NCBI RefSeq assembly: GCF_003841465.1
Contig: NZ_REFZ01000004.1
Span: forward strand, 186,001-250,000
Origin: Natrarchaeobius oligotrophus
GTDB lineage: Archaea; Halobacteriota; Halobacteria; Halobacteriales; Natrialbaceae
Length of the DNA stretch: 64,000 bases
Direction: 5' to 3'
The notes beneath the pieces were generated by a model. That model was not told where the DNA came from and ran no database searches. It saw only the letters and a list, made by a program, of their open reading frames with translations. Below are positions 39,805 through 49,055 of this stretch, one piece after another; the stretch's first letter is position 1; every line of letters starts with the position of its first letter. The position numbers and the translations under genes are program-made.

Positions 39805-41973
39805 ATGGATCCAAAGCGGGAGCTTACGAGCGTCGACCTCGCCGCCCTCGTCGGGGAGCTGGGGACCTACGAGGGTGCGAAAGTCGACAAGGCCTACCTC
39901 TACGGCGACGACCTCGTCCGGTTGAAGATGCGGGATTTCGATCGCGGCCGAGTCGAACTGTTGCTCGAGGTCGGCGAGGTCAAGCGGGCGCACACGGTCA
40001 CCCCCGAGCGAGTCCCCGACGCGCCGGGACGACCGCCGCAGTTCGCGATGATGCTTCGAAACCGCCTGTCGGGGGCCGACTTCGCCGGCGTCTCCCAGTA
40101 CGAGTTCGATCGCATCCTCGAGTTCGTCTTCGAACGCGACGACGGCACTACCCGGATCATCGTCGAACTCTTCGGCCAGGGTAACGTCGCGGTCACCGAC
40201 GGCGAGTACGAGGTGATCGACTGCCTCGAGACCGTCCGCCTGAAGTCCCGAACCGTCGTCCCCGGTTCGCGCTACGAGTTTCCCGACACGCGGACGAATC
40301 CGCTGACGATCGACCGCGAGGCGTTCGAACGCGAGATGGAGACCTCCGACACGGACGTCGTTCGCACGCTCGCGACCCAGCTCAACTTCGGGGGACTCTA
40401 CGGCGAGGAGGTCTGCACCCGCGCGGGCGTCGAGAAGGCGATGGACATCGCCGACGTCGACGACGGGGTTTACGACCGACTTTACGGCGCGATCGAACGC
40501 CTCGCGCTCGACGTTCGCAACCGAAACTTCGAGCCCCGGCTCTACTTCGAGCGACCGGACGAAGAGGGAAGCGCCGCCGACGGCGGGACCGAGGACGCGC
40601 CAGACTCGAGCAGCGCCCGCGTCCTCGACGTCACTCCGTTTCCGCTCGAGGAACGCGGGGAGCTGGCCGCGGAGGCCTACGACTCGTTTCTCGCGGCGCT
40701 CGACGACTACTTCGTCCGACTCGAACTCGACGAGGAGTCGGAACCGGACCCGACCGATCAACGACCGGACTTCGAGGAGGAGATCGCCAAATACGAGCGG
40801 ATCATCGAACAGCAACGAGGCGCGATCGAGGGGTTCGAACGGGAGGCCGAATCCATGCGCGAAAACGCCGAGTTACTGTACGCCAGGTACGGCCTCGTCG
40901 ACGACGTCCTCTCGACGATTCAGGACGCTCGCGAGCGGGATCGCTCCTGGGAGGAGATCGAAGAGCGCTTCGAGGAGGGGAGAGACCGCGGCATCGAGGC
41001 CGCCGAGGCCGTCGTCGGAATCGACGCCGGCGAGGGCATCGTCACCGTCGAGCTCGACGACGAGCGGATCGACTTGCTCGCTCACGACGGCCTCGAGCAG
41101 AACGCGGATCGCCTCTACACCGAAGCAAAGCGCATCGAGGAGAAAAAAGAGGGTGCCCTCGCCGCGATCGAGGACACCCGTGAGAACCTGGAGGAGGTCG
41201 AGCGCCGGCGCGAGCGGTGGGAAGCCGACGACGGTGACGGTGACGACCCCGACGAAGCGGACCCGGACGACGACGATCGCGACTGGCTCGCCGACCCCTC
41301 GATTCCGATCCGGGAGAACGAACCCTGGTTCGATCGGTTCCGGTGGTTTCACACCAGCGACGGCTACCTCGTCATCGGCGGCCGCAACGCCGATCAGAAC
41401 GAAGAACTCGTCAAAAAATACCTCGAGCCGGGCGACACCGTCTTGCACACTCAGGCTCACGGCGGCCCCGTCACGGTGTTGAAAGCGACCGATCCCAGCG
41501 AGGCGTCGTCGTCGGACATCGAACTGCCGGAGTCGAGCGTCGAGGAGGCCGCTCAGTTCGCAGTGTCGTACTCGTCGGTCTGGAAGGACGGTCGGTACGC
41601 GGGCGACGTCTACGCGGTCGACTCCGAGCAGGTGACCAAGACGCCCGAAAGCGGCGAGTACCTCGAGAAGGGTGGATTCGCGATCCGCGGCGATCGGACG
41701 TACTACGACGACACGCCGGTCGGCGTCGCCGTCGGCATCCAGTGTGAGCCCTACACCCGCGTGATCGGCGGCCCGCCGTCGGCGATCGAAGAGCAGGCGG
41801 CGGCGACGATCGAACTCGAGCCGGGCCGATACGCCCAGGCCGACGCGGCGAAACGCCTGTACCGGCGGTTCCGCGAGCGCTTCGAGGACGAGACGTTCGT
41901 CCGAAAGATCGCGAGTCCGGATCGGATTCAGCACTTCATGCCCCCCGGTGGCAGTCGGATCGCCGAGGAGTGA
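39805..41973 (+). CDS. rqcH: RqcH/NEMF (NFACT family) ribosome-quality-control protein
   Basis: A 722-residue NFACT protein. It binds obstructed large ribosomal subunits and, in bacteria and probably archaea, recruits Ala-tRNA to add C-terminal Ala tails. The NFACT-N start MDPKRELTSVDLAALVGEL and the DR motif needed for tRNA recruitment (FDRILEF, Asp102-Arg103) are present. A coiled-coil middle (about 300-460) includes IEEKKEGALAAIEDTRENL. The C-terminal NFACT-R domain has WFDRFRWFHTSDGYLVIGG. The ATG at 39805 is preferred over a GTG three codons upstream. Confidence 0.9.
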   Translation: MDPKRELTSVDLAALVGELGTYEGAKVDKAYLYGDDLVRLKMRDFDRGRVELLLEVGEVKRAHTVTPERVPDAPGRPPQFAMMLRNRLSGADFAGVSQYEFDRILEFVFERDDGTTRIIVELFGQGNVAVTDGEYEVIDCLETVRLKSRTVVPGSRYEFPDTRTNPLTIDREAFEREMETSDTDVVRTLATQLNFGGLYGEEVCTRAGVEKAMDIADVDDGVYDRLYGAIERLALDVRNRNFEPRLYFERPDEEGSAADGGTEDAPDSSSARVLDVTPFPLEERGELAAEAYDSFLAALDDYFVRLELDEESEPDPTDQRPDFEEEIAKYERIIEQQRGAIEGFEREAESMRENAELLYARYGLVDDVLSTIQDARERDRSWEEIEERFEEGRDRGIEAAEAVVGIDAGEGIVTVELDDERIDLLAHDGLEQNADRLYTEAKRIEEKKEGALAAIEDTRENLEEVERRRERWEADDGDGDDPDEADPDDDDRDWLADPSIPIRENEPWFDRFRWFHTSDGYLVIGGRNADQNEELVKKYLEPGDTVLHTQAHGGPVTVLKATDPSEASSSDIELPESSVEEAAQFAVSYSSVWKDGRYAGDVYAVDSEQVTKTPESGEYLEKGGFAIRGDRTYYDDTPVGVAVGIQCEPYTRVIGGPPSAIEEQAAATIELEPGRYAQADAAKRLYRRFRERFEDETFVRKIASPDRIQHFMPPGGSRIAEE

Positions 41974-42199
41974 GGCGGTCTGCCGTCGGTCGTCGTCGGT
42001 GAGACCGCAGACGGATCGCGGTTGTACCGGTACGTGAGGGTGTCGTAGAATACGTCGCACACGAAAGGGCAAGGTTGAGAAGCCGTGTCCAGCAGCACTC
42101 AAACCCTGCAAGATGATCCTTGGATAGATGAGTTCTTTAGTAGGTGAAACTATCGTCACCTCCGACAAATATTTATTAACAGTCGGTGAACGCAGAAGT

Positions 42200-42568
42200 A
42201 TGTCGGATACGTCCGAGCTATCGAAATCCCCATCGGATCGAACGACCGCGCTCGGAATCGTTGTTCACGTGGTCGGACTCTTTTTCGGCGCCATTGGTGC
42301 CGGAATCATCTACCTGGTCTCCAGTGAGGAGTCGACGAAAGTAAACGCGCGAAACGCACTCAACTGGCAAATTTTCTTTCTGTGTGCGTTCGCGACACTG
42401 TTCATCCTCGGTGTTATTCTCCAGACAGTCTCCGGTTCGCTTGCGCTTCTTGCGATCCTACTCATCGTCGCGTTGGTAGTAGCCGACGTCGCCTTTTGTC
42501 TATATGCTGCATTGAAAGCGAGCAAGACGGACCAGTGGACGTATCCACTGGCCCCAACGATCGTTTGA
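42200..42568 (+). CDS. DUF4870-domain membrane protein
   Basis: A 122-residue protein with three or four predicted membrane helices. The DUF4870 pattern is seen: TALGIVVHVVGLFFGAIG, YLVSSEESTKVNARNALNW and a C-terminal hydrophobic pair. Members are small integral membrane proteins of unknown function, sometimes near Tic20-like proteins. The ATG at 42200 lies about 20-25 nt behind the AT-rich AATATTTATTAA box (42169-42180), so it is probably leaderless. It is upstream of, and possibly co-expressed with, the GIDE-like membrane protein. Confidence 0.8.
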   Translation: MSDTSELSKSPSDRTTALGIVVHVVGLFFGAIGAGIIYLVSSEESTKVNARNALNWQIFFLCAFATLFILGVILQTVSGSLALLAILLIVALVVADVAFCLYAALKASKTDQWTYPLAPTIV

Positions 42569-42641
42569 CCGGTATGGAGCCAGACAAAAAAGCAAACTAC
42601 TGATTGAGGAACGGACGTCACTGGAGTAGAGGCCTTCCGAC

Positions 42642-43466
42642 ATGATCTCCACCCTACTTTCGATCGCGATCCTGGTGCTCGCAGTTGGCGTTCTCGGGAT
42701 AGGTGGACTGTATTTGTATCGCGCCAGCCGCTCGTTTCGATCGGCATATACGCTTCGCCAGCGCTGTCGGACTCCGATTCGGGAGGCGGTCGATCACTCC
42801 GGGATGGTCGAACTCGAGGGAACTGTTGCCCCAATCGACTCGAAAACCGTTACAGCGCCGTTTTCGGGAACTGACTGTCTCGCTTACATTTATCGAACGA
42901 AAGAGCGGATCGATTCGAGTACACCCGCGGACGCACCGCGATCGAGCGACGGGAAGTACGCACTTCTCGATGAGGGGACAGAGGCTGTGGAATTTTTCCT
43001 CGAAGACGAGACCGGGCGCGTCCGCGTCGACCCGACCAGCGGGGAGTTCGAATTTTCGACGGAAACGTACGAACACATGCCGTGGCGTGATCTCCCGGAG
43101 CCAATTACACGGTACGTCGAGTCGACTCCCGCGGTCGACAGCCAAGACCCTGTCCTCGATTCAGTCCCGATACTGAGCGCCATCGCGACGTGGCTCGTGC
43201 GGAACGATCGTCGATTCGTCGAGGGACGAATAGAGTCTGGACAATCGATTTACGTCCGCGGATCGGTCGAACCTGATTCCCGATGGGAAACGGGTGCGGA
43301 CGCTATCGTCGAGAGCGGATCGGAGCCATCGTCGATCGTGATTTACAACGTTCCGAAGCGGGCGACAGCGTGGCGGTTCGCAAAGCGCGGCGGCAGGGAA
43401 TTGGTTCTTGGTGTCGCCGCACTGAGTGCAGTAGTTGTGCTCGGGTACGGCTACGTGTTCGTATGA
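42642..43466 (+). CDS. GIDE-domain membrane protein (MUL1-like, no RING)
   Basis: A 274-residue protein with a hydrophobic N-terminus (residues 3-26) and a C-terminal membrane segment (about 253-273). Between them the sequence follows the GIDE domain of eukaryotic MUL1/MAPL and its prokaryotic relatives: VELEGTVAPIDSKTVTAPF, CLAYIYRTKERI, a strand pair with EFFLEDETGRVRVDP, and FVEGRIESGQSIYVRGSV. Eukaryotic proteins add a RING ubiquitin ligase, which is absent here. The function in archaea is unknown; a membrane-stress or scaffold role is only a guess. It follows the DUF4870 gene by 73 bp. Confidence 0.7.
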   Translation: MISTLLSIAILVLAVGVLGIGGLYLYRASRSFRSAYTLRQRCRTPIREAVDHSGMVELEGTVAPIDSKTVTAPFSGTDCLAYIYRTKERIDSSTPADAPRSSDGKYALLDEGTEAVEFFLEDETGRVRVDPTSGEFEFSTETYEHMPWRDLPEPITRYVESTPAVDSQDPVLDSVPILSAIATWLVRNDRRFVEGRIESGQSIYVRGSVEPDSRWETGADAIVESGSEPSSIVIYNVPKRATAWRFAKRGGRELVLGVAALSAVVVLGYGYVFV

Positions 43467-43749
43467 GTGGCACTCACCTGGATCGGTTTGGGCGGGGAAA
43501 GACGGACTGAAAATAGGTCGATCGTGTCTGCGAACTAGTCATAAAATATCCACCGACATCGACTTTCTTATTGGCGAAATCTCGGTTCTGAGCAACAAAA
43601 AACGAGTGAGTTGGGAACGAACGTGCCCGAGAAGACCACAGTAGTTCGTACAACCCGTGCGCCAACACCCGATCAGGTAGCGACTCGAGCGAACCAACGG
43701 CTCCAGCGGAACGTGTTCGATCGGTTCGCTTGTCGGCAATTAATCGCGC

Positions 43750-44604
43750 TTACAGCGGCGAATTACAGCCGATACTCGCTCCGTCATCGCTCATGGTAAC
43801 GCTACAATCGAAATCGAGACTGGCTGCGAGCTGACAGTTGAAGGGGCTACACGGGTTTTCGTCAGGAATCGCCAGTTCTCCGTCGACTCCGAAATTAAAT
43901 CCGTCGCTGGTGATCGTCCCGCCGAGACAAACGGAAAACCCGCCGGGAACTTTCGGTGGGCTCCCGGTGGCACAAATGGGGTTTTCGTCATCGCCAATTG
44001 CCCCGAGACCGCCGCCGATGATCGTCACTTCGGTCCCACCGACGATGAGAATAATATTCAGTTCGCCACCGAGATCCGGCCACGATTCGATGACGATATC
44101 GTAGCCGACTTCTACCGATTCGCCACCGTACCGGGGCACGACGCTCGGAACCGAACCGATAGTCCACGTGTTTCGAAGTGTATCGAAACTTTGCACGTGG
44201 ACCTGTTCAGATAACGGGGTCGCGTTCTTGAACCGTCCTGCGTAAATGTAACTGCCTTCAGGAGGCCCATCGTATCCGCGGAAATCGTTCCGTTCAAGTT
44301 TGTTGTAGTACGCTTGAATCGCTTCGATATTATCGTTGCGTGGGGCCCTTACTTCCTCGCGGATGGTCTCGGGCCGCTCAACGAGTATTACGTCGTCGTC
44401 CTCTTCTTCTTGAAGGATTTCTTCCCATTCCTCTTCGGTGGGCTGTTTGTTCTCCGGCGGTTCCCGTCCCGGTTTGCCCCGATTGTCGTCCTGATTTGGA
44501 CCTGGGTCGGCGCTAACACCGCTCGTTCCGATCACTGCACTACTGAATGCGGCGGTACTCAACAATACTTTTCGCCGGTACTCTCTGTTGTTGTTTCGAG
44601 ACAC
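43750..44604 (-). CDS. Secreted Cys-rich protein, function unknown
   Basis: A 284-residue exported protein starting with GTG at 44604. The signal peptide has a twin-Arg motif (YRRKVLLS) and a likely cleavage after SGVSA. An acidic Pro-rich segment (KPGREPPENKQPTEEEWEE) follows, then a beta-rich domain with YDIVIESWPDLGGELNIIL and VGGTEVTIIGGGLGAIG. The C-terminal 75 residues hold six Cys (PICATG, SVCLGG, NPCSPFNCQ, DFDCSV, IGCNSPL), suggesting disulfides. I do not recognise the family. Codon use is less GC-rich than its neighbours, and the promoter lies in an AT-rich island beside a broken transposase, so recent transfer is likely. Confidence 0.65.
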   Translation of the reverse strand: MSRNNNREYRRKVLLSTAAFSSAVIGTSGVSADPGPNQDDNRGKPGREPPENKQPTEEEWEEILQEEEDDDVILVERPETIREEVRAPRNDNIEAIQAYYNKLERNDFRGYDGPPEGSYIYAGRFKNATPLSEQVHVQSFDTLRNTWTIGSVPSVVPRYGGESVEVGYDIVIESWPDLGGELNIILIVGGTEVTIIGGGLGAIGDDENPICATGSPPKVPGGFSVCLGGTITSDGFNFGVDGELAIPDENPCSPFNCQLAASLDFDCSVTMSDDGASIGCNSPL

Positions 44605-44714
44605 ACCAATACATTCCTACTATAATATATTGGAATTTTATAATCAGGATATATCTAGCAACACAAAAAATATAAAACTAATTTATTTATAAAGTAAATA
44701 ATATAATATTAAAA
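44605..44714. other. AT-rich island at the insertion-element boundary
   Basis: About 110 bases of strongly AT-rich DNA, unlike anything else in the window. It contains TATAATATATTGG and, nearer the transposase, runs of TAA and ATT. CCAATA (44604-44609) and TATTGG (44626-44631) form an inverted repeat. It probably contains the promoter of the secreted-protein gene and the end of the decayed insertion sequence; no terminal repeat could be confirmed. Confidence 0.5.
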
Positions 44715-45733
44715 TTAGTGTGGTGGGGCGTCTACAGAACCCGCCTCATAGCTTCTCATAGCCCGATTCGTTTCCTCGTTGTAGTTAGTGATTGCAACAA
44801 CGAGCCGGAGACACAGCGCAAGGGACCTTCTGTTCGTGCGTGGACGCGGCCTCGGGCGCGGACGTGCCCGAGGCCGCAGTCCTTGACTTCGTCGTTGATT
44901 CGTTCGACTCCTGTCCGGTTGTTGTACGTCTCGTCCAAGATGGACTGTTTCAGCTGAACGTCCTCGCTGTGTTCCTCGATTCGGTCTTTGATCCTGTACT
45001 CAATGTCTTTCGGGTTTTCAGTGTCTCGCAGATTGTATGGGGCGATTGGCACGAGCCCTGCGGTCAGCTGGTGGTCGTGGCAATCGAGGATGTTGTAGGC
45101 GCTGTCTCCATGCATCCAGATCGGTGTATCGACGGCGAGTGCGTCACGTGTGACGCGCATCGCCGTCTCTTAGTCTGCTTTTGGCCTGTGTGAACTCCGC
45201 TGCTATCGGGGTCTTTGCGCCAGTTGAGACGATCGTAGAGCCGAAGCCGTAGTAGTACGCTTCGGCTGTTGGATCGTCGTTCCACGAGGCAGCGTCGTTG
45301 TACTGGATCGCCTCGACGTGTGTCGAATCGATGGAATATATGGAGTCGAGCAGGCCGCGGGCGGCGGCCTGCTCGACGAGCCTGTCGAAGACATCGTCAA
45401 CGACGTGTTCGAGGTCGGTGTGAAACCGATCAATCGTGTCTCTGGAAGGTGGTTTGTCGAGTCCGCAATAGCACCAAACGAGGCCGTGCTGGAGTTCTCG
45501 TCCAACCAGACGTGTGCCGTAGATGTCCTTGTAGTAGCAGTGTAGAAAGCCGCGAAAAAGGTCTGGTGGGTGGTGAACTCGTGTTCGCCCCCGCTTCGAG
45601 GGGCGAACACGTCGTACTCCAGCAGAAACTCGAACTCAAGGTGCTCGAACAGTGGTACTGTCTCGGTAGCCGCGACATTCAAGAAGTCGTCTACCGAAGC
45701 CAGGTCTTGCAGGGTTGCGCTTGTGTTGGACAC
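44715..45733 (-). pseudogene. Decayed DDE transposase (IS4/IS5-like)
   Basis: Read on the minus strand, the protein is split over frames. Frame 1 runs from the ATG at 45733 to EYDVFAP (near 45605). A second frame continues with RGFLHCYYKD, SRDTIDRFHTDLEHVVDDVF, the DDE-region YSIDSTHVEAIQYNDAASW and ends after AAEFTQAK near 45180. A third begins MRVTRDALAVDTPIWMHGD and has the final-acid motif DETYNNRTGVER. A fourth shift restores ALCLRLVVAITNYNEE and a stop at 44715. At least three frameshifts inactivate it. The family resembles haloarchaeal IS4/IS5-type elements; the exact name is uncertain. Confidence 0.75.
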
Positions 45734-45901
45734 ACTTTGCGCACCCTGCTGCTTCGTACGTGACGCTTTCTATGACACGCTCGTACGTCGGTACGACGCT
45801 CCGCGAGAAATTCGAGGTCGTTATCGTGTGGCGTCGTCCCCGCGTCGAACCGAGATAATCGATCGACGTTCGACGGGGGTCCGTCGAGTACTCCGCCGGT
45901 C

Positions 45902-46549
45902 TCAGAACGCGTTCTCTTCGATCAGCCGCGCCTGTCCCCGCCGCAATCGCTCGCTGACTGCCTGGGGAGAGATCTCGAGAACGTCGGCGATCGCCGCGAG
46001 GGTCGTCTCGCGCGGCACGTCGAAGAACCCGCGTTCGTAGGCGATTTCGAGCGCCTCCCGCTGGGAGTCGGTCACCGTTCCGCCCGCGTCGCGCCACTGG
46101 GCGTCCGCCCCGCTCGCCAGACGGTGTAACTCGAACTCGACGCGTTCGTCCTCGAGGAACGCGTGGTAGCTGACGAACGATTCGCGGTCGGGAAATCGCA
46201 TCTCGACTTCCCAGTTGGCGTCACACCCGCGACAGTCGAGCAGTTCTCCGCCGGCGGCGACCCACTGCCGGTACGCCTGTATCACGCCCGAATCGCTCCG
46301 GCGCAGCCGATACAGCGTTCGGTCGGTTCGCTCGGCGATCCGCTCGAACTGGTCGATCGTCCCGTCGGCCTCGAGAGCCTCCTCGAGCCGATCGCGGTCC
46401 CGACAGGTCGTCCAGCAGAACGCGATCGGTCGGTCCGGATCGAGCGCGTACAGTCGTTCGATTTCGACGACGAGCGACGGCACCGCCTCGAACGTCGGGC
46501 CGAGGACGAACTCGGGTGATCTCGCTTCGAACTCAGCGAGCAGACTCAT
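45902..46549 (-). CDS. HTH_10 (bacterio-opsin-activator type) regulator
   Basis: A 215-residue regulator from the ATG at 46549 (MSLLAEFEARSPEFVLGPT). The N-terminal half is the GAF/HTH-associated sensor typical of small Bat-like proteins, with a short Cys pair (ELLDCRGCDANW) that could bind metal. The C-terminus is an HTH_10 with VTDSQREALEIAYERGFFD and LAAIADVLEISPQAVSERL. It is a single gene between the decayed transposase and GGGP synthase. The target is unknown; the photosensory genes 2-6 kb away are a possibility because Bat-family proteins often control retinal proteins. Confidence 0.82.
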   Translation of the reverse strand: MSLLAEFEARSPEFVLGPTFEAVPSLVVEIERLYALDPDRPIAFCWTTCRDRDRLEEALEADGTIDQFERIAERTDRTLYRLRRSDSGVIQAYRQWVAAGGELLDCRGCDANWEVEMRFPDRESFVSYHAFLEDERVEFELHRLASGADAQWRDAGGTVTDSQREALEIAYERGFFDVPRETTLAAIADVLEISPQAVSERLRRGQARLIEENAF

Positions 46550-46691
46550 TGCACCGTGTGGTGTGCGAAGACGCAAAACCGTTTAGGCCAAAAGCGCTTT
46601 TTCGGACGCTCGAACGACTAATACCAATCGTTACGCGTCGAAGTCGACGGATCGAGCAGGGTGAGTGCCTCGGGGGCAACCCCGAGATACG

Positions 46692-47393
46692 TCACGCGTC
46701 CGAGGCGGCCTCCACGGTCTCGCGGACGGCCTCGACGCCCTCGTCGTGGCCGAGGTCGCCGACGACGATCACGTCGGCGTACTGGGCCATCGCGTACGCC
46801 GAGTCGTAGTCGTGGATGCCACCCCCGTAGAACAGCGTCGCCTCGTCGGTCGCCTCACCCGCGGCGGCGACGATCTCCTCTTCGCCCAGCGTTCCGGAGT
46901 ACTCGACGTAGACGATCTCCTGGCCGAACATCCGCTCGGCGACGGTGGCGTAGGAGGCGACGTCGTCGGCGTCCAGATCGCAGTCGGCTTCCGTGTACGT
47001 CGCCACGTCAGCCTCGGGATTCATGACGATGTACGCTTCCGTCGTCGTCCGATCCCAGTCGAGGCCGTCGTCGATGCGCACCCACTCCTTGTGCGCGCCC
47101 GTGATCCAGAAGGGAGAGCCGGCGTTGAAGACGGTCGGAATGAGATACCCCTCCAGCGCGTCGTTGTCGATGACGACGTCGGGGCTCGAGGGTTCCTGGT
47201 AGAGCGGGACGTCGTGTTCGGCGCAGGCGTCGACGACGGCTTCCATGTTCCGTTCGGTGATGCCCATCGTGCCGCCGACTTCGATCGCGTCGGTGCCGGT
47301 CGCACAGAGATCGCCGTAGGTGGTTCCCTCGGGGAGATCCTTGTCGGGATCGATCTTGAGGACGTGATTCCAGTCGTCCCAGGGGGTAGACAT
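46692..47393 (-). CDS. Geranylgeranylglyceryl phosphate synthase
   Basis: A 233-residue TIM-barrel enzyme of the GGGPS/PcrB family. It makes the first ether bond of archaeal membrane lipids from glycerol-1-phosphate and geranylgeranyl diphosphate. Family features are [43 protein letters not shown], the conserved [11 protein letters not shown] strand and the phosphate-binding YGGGIHDYD followed by [14 protein letters not shown]. The ATG at 47393 ([15 protein letters not shown]) fits the family; an ATG nine codons upstream is unlikely. It is expected to be essential. Confidence 0.92.
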   Translation of the reverse strand: MSTPWDDWNHVLKIDPDKDLPEGTTYGDLCATGTDAIEVGGTMGITERNMEAVVDACAEHDVPLYQEPSSPDVVIDNDALEGYLIPTVFNAGSPFWITGAHKEWVRIDDGLDWDRTTTEAYIVMNPEADVATYTEADCDLDADDVASYATVAERMFGQEIVYVEYSGTLGEEEIVAAAGEATDEATLFYGGGIHDYDSAYAMAQYADVIVVGDLGHDEGVEAVRETVEAASDA

Positions 47394-47553
47394 ACCGCCC
47401 CGTTTCCCGACAACCAGCAAAAACGCTACGAATCGGCCGACGCGGGGAGTAGCCCGTCGGCCTCGAAGGACGCGGTGGCCCTGCGAGCCTTCGTCCGCCG
47501 GAGTTACCGGATCGGACGTCGACCGCCGGCACGTCCGCTGTCCGGCGAGCGGA

Positions 47554-48288
47554 CTACTCGATCGTCACCGTCGTCAGGTCCTCCGCGAACCTGACGTCGC
47601 CGTCGTAGTGTGCGCCGATCGACTCGAGCATCTCGCCGTGGCGACCGTCGGTGTGTGGGTAGAGGTGGGTGAGGTAGACCCGACCGATCTCGCGGCCGGC
47701 GAGTTCGCGCCCGAGGAGGTCCGGGGTCGGGTGGTTCGAGACGTCCACGTCGTCGGGAAACGAGCAGTCGTGAGCGAGGATCGCCGACCCGTCCGCGAAG
47801 TTCGCGAGGCCGGCGAACGCCTCGCTGTCGCCGCTGAAGGTGAACCGATCGTCGAAGCGGTAGGCCAGACAGGGCAGGGAGTGGCGGGTTTCGTACGCCG
47901 AGACGTCGAAACCGGCGACCGAGAACTCGCCCGCGACGACCTCCCTGACCTGGAGGTCGAGTTTATCTTGCATGTACTCGTGGACCGACAGCAGGTCGTC
48001 GACGAGCCCTTTCGTCCCCTGGGGTCCGACGACTTCGAGGTGTTCTTCGCCGGCGAGCCAGCGGGCTTTCATCAGCGGGAGCAGGTCCGCCACGTGATCG
48101 AGGTGGTGGTGAGTGAGCAAGACGGTGGAGACGGCCTCGTAGCCGATACCCGACTGCTGGAGGCGGTGAAGCACCCCGCAACCGCAGTCGATCAGAAGCG
48201 TTCGGCCATCTTCCTGAACGACCAGTCCCGTCTGGAACCGCTCGCCGGTCGGCATCGCGCTTCCCGTGCCGAGAAAGGTGACGCGCAT
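47554..48288 (-). CDS. RNase-Z-like metallo-beta-lactamase-fold protein
   Basis: A 244-residue MBL protein. It opens [19 protein letters not shown], has the metal motif [14 protein letters not shown] and further ligands in [11 protein letters not shown] and [14 protein letters not shown]. The plan is that of RNase Z and related short MBL hydrolases, but the exosite arm is small, so a general phosphodiesterase or arylsulfatase-like role is also possible. The ATG at 48288 is the first after a short Pro/Gly stretch in frame. It is a single gene between GGGP synthase and the rhodopsin operon. Confidence 0.83.
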   Translation of the reverse strand: MRVTFLGTGSAMPTGERFQTGLVVQEDGRTLLIDCGCGVLHRLQQSGIGYEAVSTVLLTHHHLDHVADLLPLMKARWLAGEEHLEVVGPQGTKGLVDDLLSVHEYMQDKLDLQVREVVAGEFSVAGFDVSAYETRHSLPCLAYRFDDRFTFSGDSEAFAGLANFADGSAILAHDCSFPDDVDVSNHPTPDLLGRELAGREIGRVYLTHLYPHTDGRHGEMLESIGAHYDGDVRFAEDLTTVTIE

Positions 48289-48347
48289 GTGCGTTGGTGC
48301 ACCCGGTCCGGGCAAAAGAATTGCGACGACTCGATAGTCGTCGCTGT

Positions 48348-49055
48348 TCAGCCCGACCGCGAAACCTCGCCGACGATCTCCGATCCCGATTCACCGTGGA
48401 TAATTGTGCTCGCGTTGATCGCGATAAGTCCGAACCCAACCTTGGTTAGCAGGTCGAGATAGGTGATCAGCATCACGTCGACCTGAATCGTTAGTGCGTC
48501 GATGCCGGGCGGACCAAGTAACCAGACGAGCGGATAGACAGACCAGAGCACGACGGTAAGGTTCCTGAGACTCGTAAAGAGTGAGTTGACGCCGTTCTCT
48601 CGTCGTCGAGCGCGCTCGCTCATCGATCCCAGGATCAGGTACAACATAATAGCGTACGCGACCGTCGCCAGCGCGAATAGCCCGAACCGAAGCGGTCCCG
48701 TGAGGAGCGCACCGACGAAGCCGCCGACCATCACGACGGTGTTCACCGAGACGACGAGCGCAAGCTCTCGCTGATTGCTTCCAGCGAGCATTCCGAGAAA
48801 TACCAACAGTAGCGGCGTCGTGAGTATCCAGTCGACGTAACGCGGCACGAAGACGATCCGGTCGTCGACGGAGACCCAGCCGATCTCCAAGCCCATCGTC
48901 ACGTACGCCACCATCGCGATCGAGCTGATCGCCGCGAGAACTGCAGTGTACCTGGCGTCAGTTCCGAAGCCGGTGACGCCGCTCCAGACGAAAACGACCG
49001 TGCCGACACCCATTCCAAACGCGCCAAGCCAGAACACGCTCGTCGGATCGATCAC
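48348..49055 (-). CDS. sop2: Sensory rhodopsin II
   Basis: A 235-residue seven-helix retinal protein. The counter-ion motif [11 protein letters not shown] has Asp75, and the retinal Schiff-base lysine is Lys205 in [10 protein letters not shown]. Tyr199 and Thr204, which link the pigment to its transducer, are present at the same numbers as in Natronomonas SRII. Asp193 is also kept. Ion-pumping residues of bacteriorhodopsin (the second carboxylate donor) are absent, which fits a sensor. It senses blue-green light and signals repellent responses through HtrII, whose gene overlaps the start by four bases (ATGA). Confidence 0.95.
   Translation of the reverse strand: MIDPTSVFWLGAFGMGVGTVVFVWSGVTGFGTDARYTAVLAAISSIAMVAYVTMGLEIGWVSVDDRIVFVPRYVDWILTTPLLLVFLGMLAGSNQRELALVVSVNTVVMVGGFVGALLTGPLRFGLFALATVAYAIMLYLILGSMSERARRRENGVNSLFTSLRNLTVVLWSVYPLVWLLGPPGIDALTIQVDVMLITYLDLLTKVGFGLIAINASTIIHGESGSEIVGEVSRSG

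Noticed and set aside
39673-40815. N-terminal extension of the 39022-39672 gene to 597 residues
   Set aside because: The extra part is antisense to RqcH and crosses the RqcH start; the ATG at 39672 gives a compact acidic protein.
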